The translations under genes and the position numbers were made by a program. A DNA stretch of 64,000 bases. Source: Megaustenia siamemsis. Its lineage: Eukaryota; Mollusca; Gastropoda; Stylommatophora; Ariophantidae. The notes below the pieces were generated by a model, which saw nothing but the letters and a program-made list of their open reading frames with translations, was not told the origin of the DNA and ran no database searches. The stretch covers positions 55,966,333 to 56,030,332 of the forward strand of contig JAVIAB010000159.1 in the NCBI GenBank assembly GCA_032433765.1, given 5' to 3'. Positions 58,814 to 64,000 of this stretch are shown piece after piece; the first letter of the stretch is position 1; every line of letters starts with the position of its first letter.

Positions 58814-61800
58814 TTACTGAATTGTTCTCTTAGAGCTGAACTTGTTCCACTTGTCTATAAGGACAGGGATTGTGTACAGAAATGGGTTTGCTGCTGAATT
58901 TATGGGAAGAACAATAGCCGTTAACCAGGTGAAAACATCGTTGCTGATCTCATGACCGAAAAGAGACAAGAAACCCATAATTCCTAGAGGAAACCAACAG
59001 AAGAAGCTGAACAGAGCTACCAGAGATAGTTGTTTGGCCACTAGTATATCTTCCGCCAACCTAAGAGACGTGCTAGAGGCTGTCCGACTAATTCTGTTCT
59101 CTGACATGGCCCGAAAAATGGCAATTTAAGTGTAAGCGAGGACGATACACAGACATGAGTTGAGCACGATGAACACGCCAAATGAGTAGCCCCAGCCGTT
59201 AAGACGTTTAGCTGTCAAAGGCAAGCCAATACACATTGAATTAGAGGAGTTTATTTCAAACTTGAGAGCAGCTGGCGTCAGAGCAAGAAGAAAACCAACG
59301 ATCCAAGACAACAACAAAGCAACAATTTTACCAAGTTTTGAAAACTTAACTTGACCAAATGGAAACTTCATTATCAAAAACCTGTTCAAAGAAATAAGGA
59401 AAATAAATAACAGTGATGTTTCACTAGAGAGAGTAGCCAAAAATCCAGTAGTTTTACATAAAATACGTTCTCTCCAGGTCTTGTCATACAGAACATAAAC
59501 GTCACTATAGTAGTAGTCTGCTCCAACAATAATGAACAAATTGACTCCCATAATAAAATCCGAAATACACAAATTTGTTATAAACAGGCCATAACTATCT
59601 CTCAGAGATAACCTAGCCCAGATCATGCGATACACAATAACTAGCAAGTTACCAGAAGTTGCAAGAACTGCTACCACCAAGAGAAGAGCTCTCTGAACAC
59701 TGAGTCCTATCAGATTAAAACAAGAAGATATTGCGGCATTCGGAGCATGACACGTGTGGTATGGGATGTTGTTTCCTCTGATCTGTGGACAGCACATTTC
59801 AAAACTGTCCGTGTACAGATGTTGACTGATAGTGAGACCATTCAAGAAATCTTCATAGAAATTGTCCACGATTAGTCCACGTAGATCTAGTGTTTGTAAG
59901 TTCAGTCTAGACGAAAATATTTTCTCTTGAGAAAGACGGACATGTGTAAAACTTAAACTTAAATGTTTCAGATTTGGAAATGCTTCAAGGAAAGATGCAT
60001 CGAGACGGTAGAAACCCGTGTAGGAGAGATCAAGTGTTTCTAGGAATGGGAGTTCTACATATTTTATAGATGAGAGTTCTCTATTATGTGACAAATTTAG
60101 GTGACGAATATTTCGCATGTCAAAATGGCTTTCCCTCCCATCGATTGGCTGTTCTTGGTTGTAACTAAAGTCTAAGCTCTGAATATAATAAAACATATCT
60201 GGTTCCTGCAAAAATCTTTTAATTTTTGAATTACAATTTGAAAATTTAAGAAATATTAATTTTGTCGACGGTAAAAAAGTGGTGCCTTTAATAGCAGACA
60301 GATCCATACCAGACATGTCCACATATTTAACATACGTAACTGTCGCTGGAACAGAATCCTGCCAAAAGGAATGCGATGTGGCGAAATCATCTGATCTGTA
60401 GTCACTGGATACAGTTGCTGTCCCTGACACACAACGGAAACCTTCTAGACAACGAATGCCACAATCCACTTCGTCGTCTTTATATGGACAGTCATGGTGT
60501 CCGTTACAGACTAGGTCAGGATGTAGGCAAATTTGACTTTTCCAACAAGCAAAGTTTCCGGTACAATGAGAAATCTGGTCAATTTGCTCATCTTCTCCTG
60601 TAGGACAATCGTTTGTCTTGTCAAGGACATAATGTTGAGGGATACAGTATGTGCTCGGACATTTAACATATCCTACTGGGCATTCAAAGTCTATACAGTT
60701 CTCCAGATGGGACGCGTCTCTCATCCCCGAACAGCTCCACTGGGGCCCACTGTTGTAGTTTCCCTATCATCTCGTGTCCCTCCCACCCAGTACAGTCAAC
60801 GTGTCCATCGTTTAGCTGGGAGAAGTGAACACATTTATCATCATTACAAATAAAGGCACAAGTCTCATCCAAGGGTCCCTCCCACCCAGTACAGTCAACG
60901 TGTCCATCGTTTAGCTGGGAGAAGTGAACACATTTATCATCATTACAAATAAAGGCACAAGTCTCATCCAAGGGTCCCTCCCACCCAGTACAGTCAACGT
61001 GTCCATCGTTTAGCTGGGAGAAGTGAACACATTTATCATCATTACAAATAAAGGCACAAGTCTCATCCAAGGGTCCCTCCCACCCAGTACAGTCAACGTG
61101 TCCATCGTTTAGCTGGGAGAAGTGAACACATTTATCATCATTACAAATAAAGGCACAAGTCTCGTCCAAGGGTCCCTCCCACCCAGTACAGTCAACGTGT
61201 CCATCGTTTAGCTGGGAGAAGTGAACACATTTATCATCATTACAAATAAAGGCACAAGTCTCATCCAAGGGTCCCTCCCACCCAGTACAGTCAACGTGTC
61301 CATCGTTTAGCTGGGAGAAGTGAACACATTTATCATCATTACAAATAAAGGCACAAGTCTCATCCAAGGGTCCCTCCCACCCAGTACAGTCAACGTGTCC
61401 ATCGTTTAGCTGGGAGAAGTGAACACATTTATCATCATTACAAATAAAGGCACAAGTCTCATCCAAGGGTCCCTCCCACCCAGTACAGTCAACGTGTCCA
61501 TCGTTTAGCTGGGAGAAGTGAACACATTTATCATCATTACAAATAAAGGCACAAGTCTCATCCAAGGGTCCCTCCCACCCAGTACAGTCAACGTGTCCAT
61601 CGTTTAGCTGGGAGAAGTGAACACATTTATCATCATTACAAATAAAGGCACAAGTCTCATCCAAGGGTCCCTCCCACCCAGTACAGTCAACGTGTCCATC
61701 GTTTAGCTGGGAGAAGTGAACACATTTATCATCATTACAAATAAAGGCACAAGTCTCATCCAAGGGTCCCTCCCACCCAGTACAGTCAACGTGTCCATCG

Positions 61801-64000
61801 TTTAGCTGGGAGAAGTGAACACATTTATCATCATTACAAATAAAGGCACAAGTCTCATCCAAGGGTCCCTCCCACCCAGTACAGTCAACGTGTCCATCGT
61901 TTAGCTGGGAGAAGTGAACACATTTATCATCATTACAAATAAAGGCACAAGTCTCATCCAAGGGTCCCTCCCACCCAGTACAGTCAACGTGTCCATCGTT
62001 TAGCTGGGAGAAGTGAACACATTTATCATCATTACAAATAAAGGCACAAGTCTCATCCAAGGGTCCCTCCCACCCAGTACAGTCAACGTGTCCATCGTTT
62101 AGCTGGGAGAAGTGAACACATTTATCATCATTACAAATAAAGGCACAAGTCTCATCCAAGGGTCCCTCCCACCCAGTACAGTCAACGTGTCCATCGTTTA
62201 GCTGGGAGAAGTGAACACATTTATCATCATTACAAATAAAGGCACAAGTCTCATCCAAGGGTCCCTCCCACCCAGTACAGTCAACGTGTCCATCGTTTAG
62301 CTGGGAGAAGTGAACACATTTATCATCATTACAGATAAAGGCACAAGTCTCATCCAAGGGTCCCTCCCACCCAGTACAGTCAACGTGTCCATCGTTTAGC
62401 TGGGAGAAGTGAACACATTTATCATCATTACAAATAAAGGCACAAGTCTCATCCAAGGGTCCCTCCCACCCAGTACAGTCAACGTGTCCATCGTTAAGCT
62501 GGGAGAAGTGAACACATTTATCATCATTACAAATAAAGGCACAAGTCTCATCCAAGGGTCCCTCCCACCCAGTACAGTCAACGTGCCCATCGTTTAGCTG
62601 GGAGAAGTGAACACATTTATCATCATCACAAATAAAGGCACAAGTCTCATCCAAGGGTCCCTCCCACCCAGTACAGTCAACGTGTCCATCGTTAAGCTGG
62701 GAGAAGTGAACACATTTATCATCATTACAAATAAAGGCACAAGTCTCATCCAAGGGTCCCTCCCACCCAGTACAGTCAACGTGTCCATCGTTAAGCTGGG
62801 AGAAGTGAACACATTTATCATCATTACAAATAAAGGCACAAGTCTCATCCAAGGGTCCCTCCCACCCAGTACAGTCAACGTGTCCATCGTTAAGCTGGGA
62901 GAAGTGAACACATTTATCATCATTACAAATAAAGGCACAAGTCTCATCCAAGGGTCCCTCCCACCCAGTACAGTCAACGTGTCCATCGTTAAGCTGGGAG
63001 AAGTGAACACATTTATCATCATTACAAATAAAGGCACAAGTCTCATCCAAGGGTCCCTCCCACCCAGTACAGTCAACGTGTCCATCGTTAAGCTGGGAGA
63101 AGTGAACACATTTATCATCATTACAAATAAAGGCACAAGTCTCATCCAAGGGTCCCTCCCACCCAGTACAGTCAACGTGTCCATCGTTAAGCTGGGAGAA
63201 GTGAACACATTTATCATCATTACAAATAAAGGCACAAGTCTCATCCAAGGGTCCCTCCCACCCAGTACAGTCAACGTGTCCATCGTTTAGCTGGGAGAAG
63301 TGAACACATTTATCATCATTACAAATAAAGGCACAAGTCTCATCCAAGGGTCCCTCCCACCCAGTACAGTCAACGTGTCCATCGTTTAGCTGGGAGAAGT
63401 GAACACATTTATCATCATTACAAATAAAGGCACAAGTCTCATCCAAGGGTCCCTCCCACCCAGTACAGTCAACGTGTCCATCGTTTAGCTGGGAGAAGTG
63501 AACACATTTATCATCATTACAAATAAAGGCACAAGTCTCATCCAAGGGTCCCTCCCACCCAGTACAGTCAACGTGTCCATCGTTTAGCTGGGAGAAGTGA
63601 ACACATTTATCATCATTACAAATAAAGGCACAAGTCTCATCCAAGGGTCCCTCCCACCCAGTACAGTCAACGTGCCCATCGTTTAGCTGGGAGAAGTGAA
63701 CACATTTATCATCATTACAAATAAAAGCGCAAGTCTCATCCAAGGGTCCCTCCCACCCAGTACAGTCAACGTGTCCATCGTTTAGCTGGGAGAAGTGAAC
63801 ACATTTATCATCATTACAAATAAAAGCGCAAGTCTCATCCAAGGGTCCCTCCCACCCAGTACAGTCAACGTGTCCATCGTTAAGCTGGGAGAAGTGAACA
63901 CATTTATCATCATTACAAATAAAGGCACAAGTCTCATCCAAGGGTCCCTCCCACCCAGTACAGTCAACGTGTCCATCGTTTAGCTGGGAGAAGTGAACAC
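58814..64000 (-). pseudogene. GRL101-like LDLa-LRR seven-helix receptor, locus B (partial, broken)
   Basis: Minus strand, tandem copy of locus A running off the window at its 5' side. TM6-TM7 lie at 58814-59107. The same in-frame TAA (59126-59128) separates them from TM5. The stretch 59129-60724 encodes the end of the Cys-rich linker, the two further LDLa modules, LRRs, hinge and TM1-TM5 with about four residue differences from A, three of them in the hinge near 59777-59825. Between 60720 and 60780 a cluster of deletions (net 68 bp relative to A) removes part of the linker and shifts the frame. The LDLa array upstream (60778 to the end) is open throughout what is visible, unlike A. An intact product is not encoded here as it stands. 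Confidence 0.8.
60778..64000 (-). repeat. 99-bp LDLa-like coding array of locus B, at least 32 units
   Basis: Same 33-residue module as locus A, in one open frame from the linker to the window edge. Marker variants are in the same order as in A (silent Asp codon near 61163, silent Ile codon near 62332, Asn-to-Asp unit near 62628), showing the arrays were copied whole. The distal part differs: one unit fewer than A between the Asn-to-Asp marker and the unit with a silent Gly change (63671), then units with a private TGC-GCT codon pair (about 63726 and 63825). Confidence 0.95.

Larger units (their letters stand above)
49256..64000. repeat. 14.67-kb tandem duplication unit, copy 2 (block 3, open at window end)
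   Basis: Begins with the SINE B 3' part directly after the LDLa array of locus A and repeats copy 1 in order. The window ends inside its LDLa array, so its right end is not seen. Confidence 0.9.

Overview
The window is eukaryotic, AT-rich and dominated by repeats. It is most likely from a mollusc, probably a heterobranch (pulmonate-type) gastropod. That placement is an inference. The only recognisable host protein joins LDL-receptor class A (LDLa) modules, leucine-rich repeats and a rhodopsin-type seven-helix domain, the architecture of the snail receptor GRL101. The remainder is tRNA-headed SINEs, RTE-like LINEs, minisatellites and segmental duplications. No bacterial-style genes, rRNA genes, CRISPR arrays or convincing functional tRNA genes were seen.

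Layout. 1-3031: LINE and SINE remnants. 3032-16923: a 13.9 kb array of a 438-bp monomer, each carrying a minus-strand tRNA-like sequence with A and B boxes. About 30 monomers run in one orientation, followed by about two inverted ones, and the whole is bracketed by a 13-bp direct repeat. 16924-21640: a SINE with target-site duplication, LINE pieces and a 50-bp minisatellite. 21640-30203: an older partial copy (block 1) of the segment repeated further right. 31187-34390: a complete RTE-like LINE with a 10-bp target-site duplication and one internal stop codon, lying directly against a tRNA-like sequence. 34588-49255 and 49256-64000: two tandem, almost identical copies of a 14.67 kb unit. Each contains an orphan receptor 3' exon, LINE debris, minisatellites and a minus-strand GRL101-like receptor locus. 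The second copy runs off the window.

The receptor loci (A at 44144-49253, B from 58814 to beyond the window end) have 31 or more nearly identical 99-bp (33-residue) LDLa-like modules, then two further LDLa modules (the second canonical), LRRs and TM1-TM5 without visible introns. An in-frame TAA then separates TM5 from TM6-TM7 in both copies. Copy A also has a +1 frameshift in its array, and copy B a deletion cluster between array and ectodomain. Both are best read as recent pseudogenes or truncated alleles of an active family. Almost all differences between array modules are synonymous, so the module was probably under protein-level constraint until recently.

The most unusual items are the two-disulfide LDLa-like module array, the tRNA-headed satellite with an inverted cap and flanking duplication, and the LINE insertion exactly at the 5' edge of a tRNA-like sequence. 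All comparisons were made by eye. Near-identical tandem copies could also be uncollapsed haplotypes or assembly effects.
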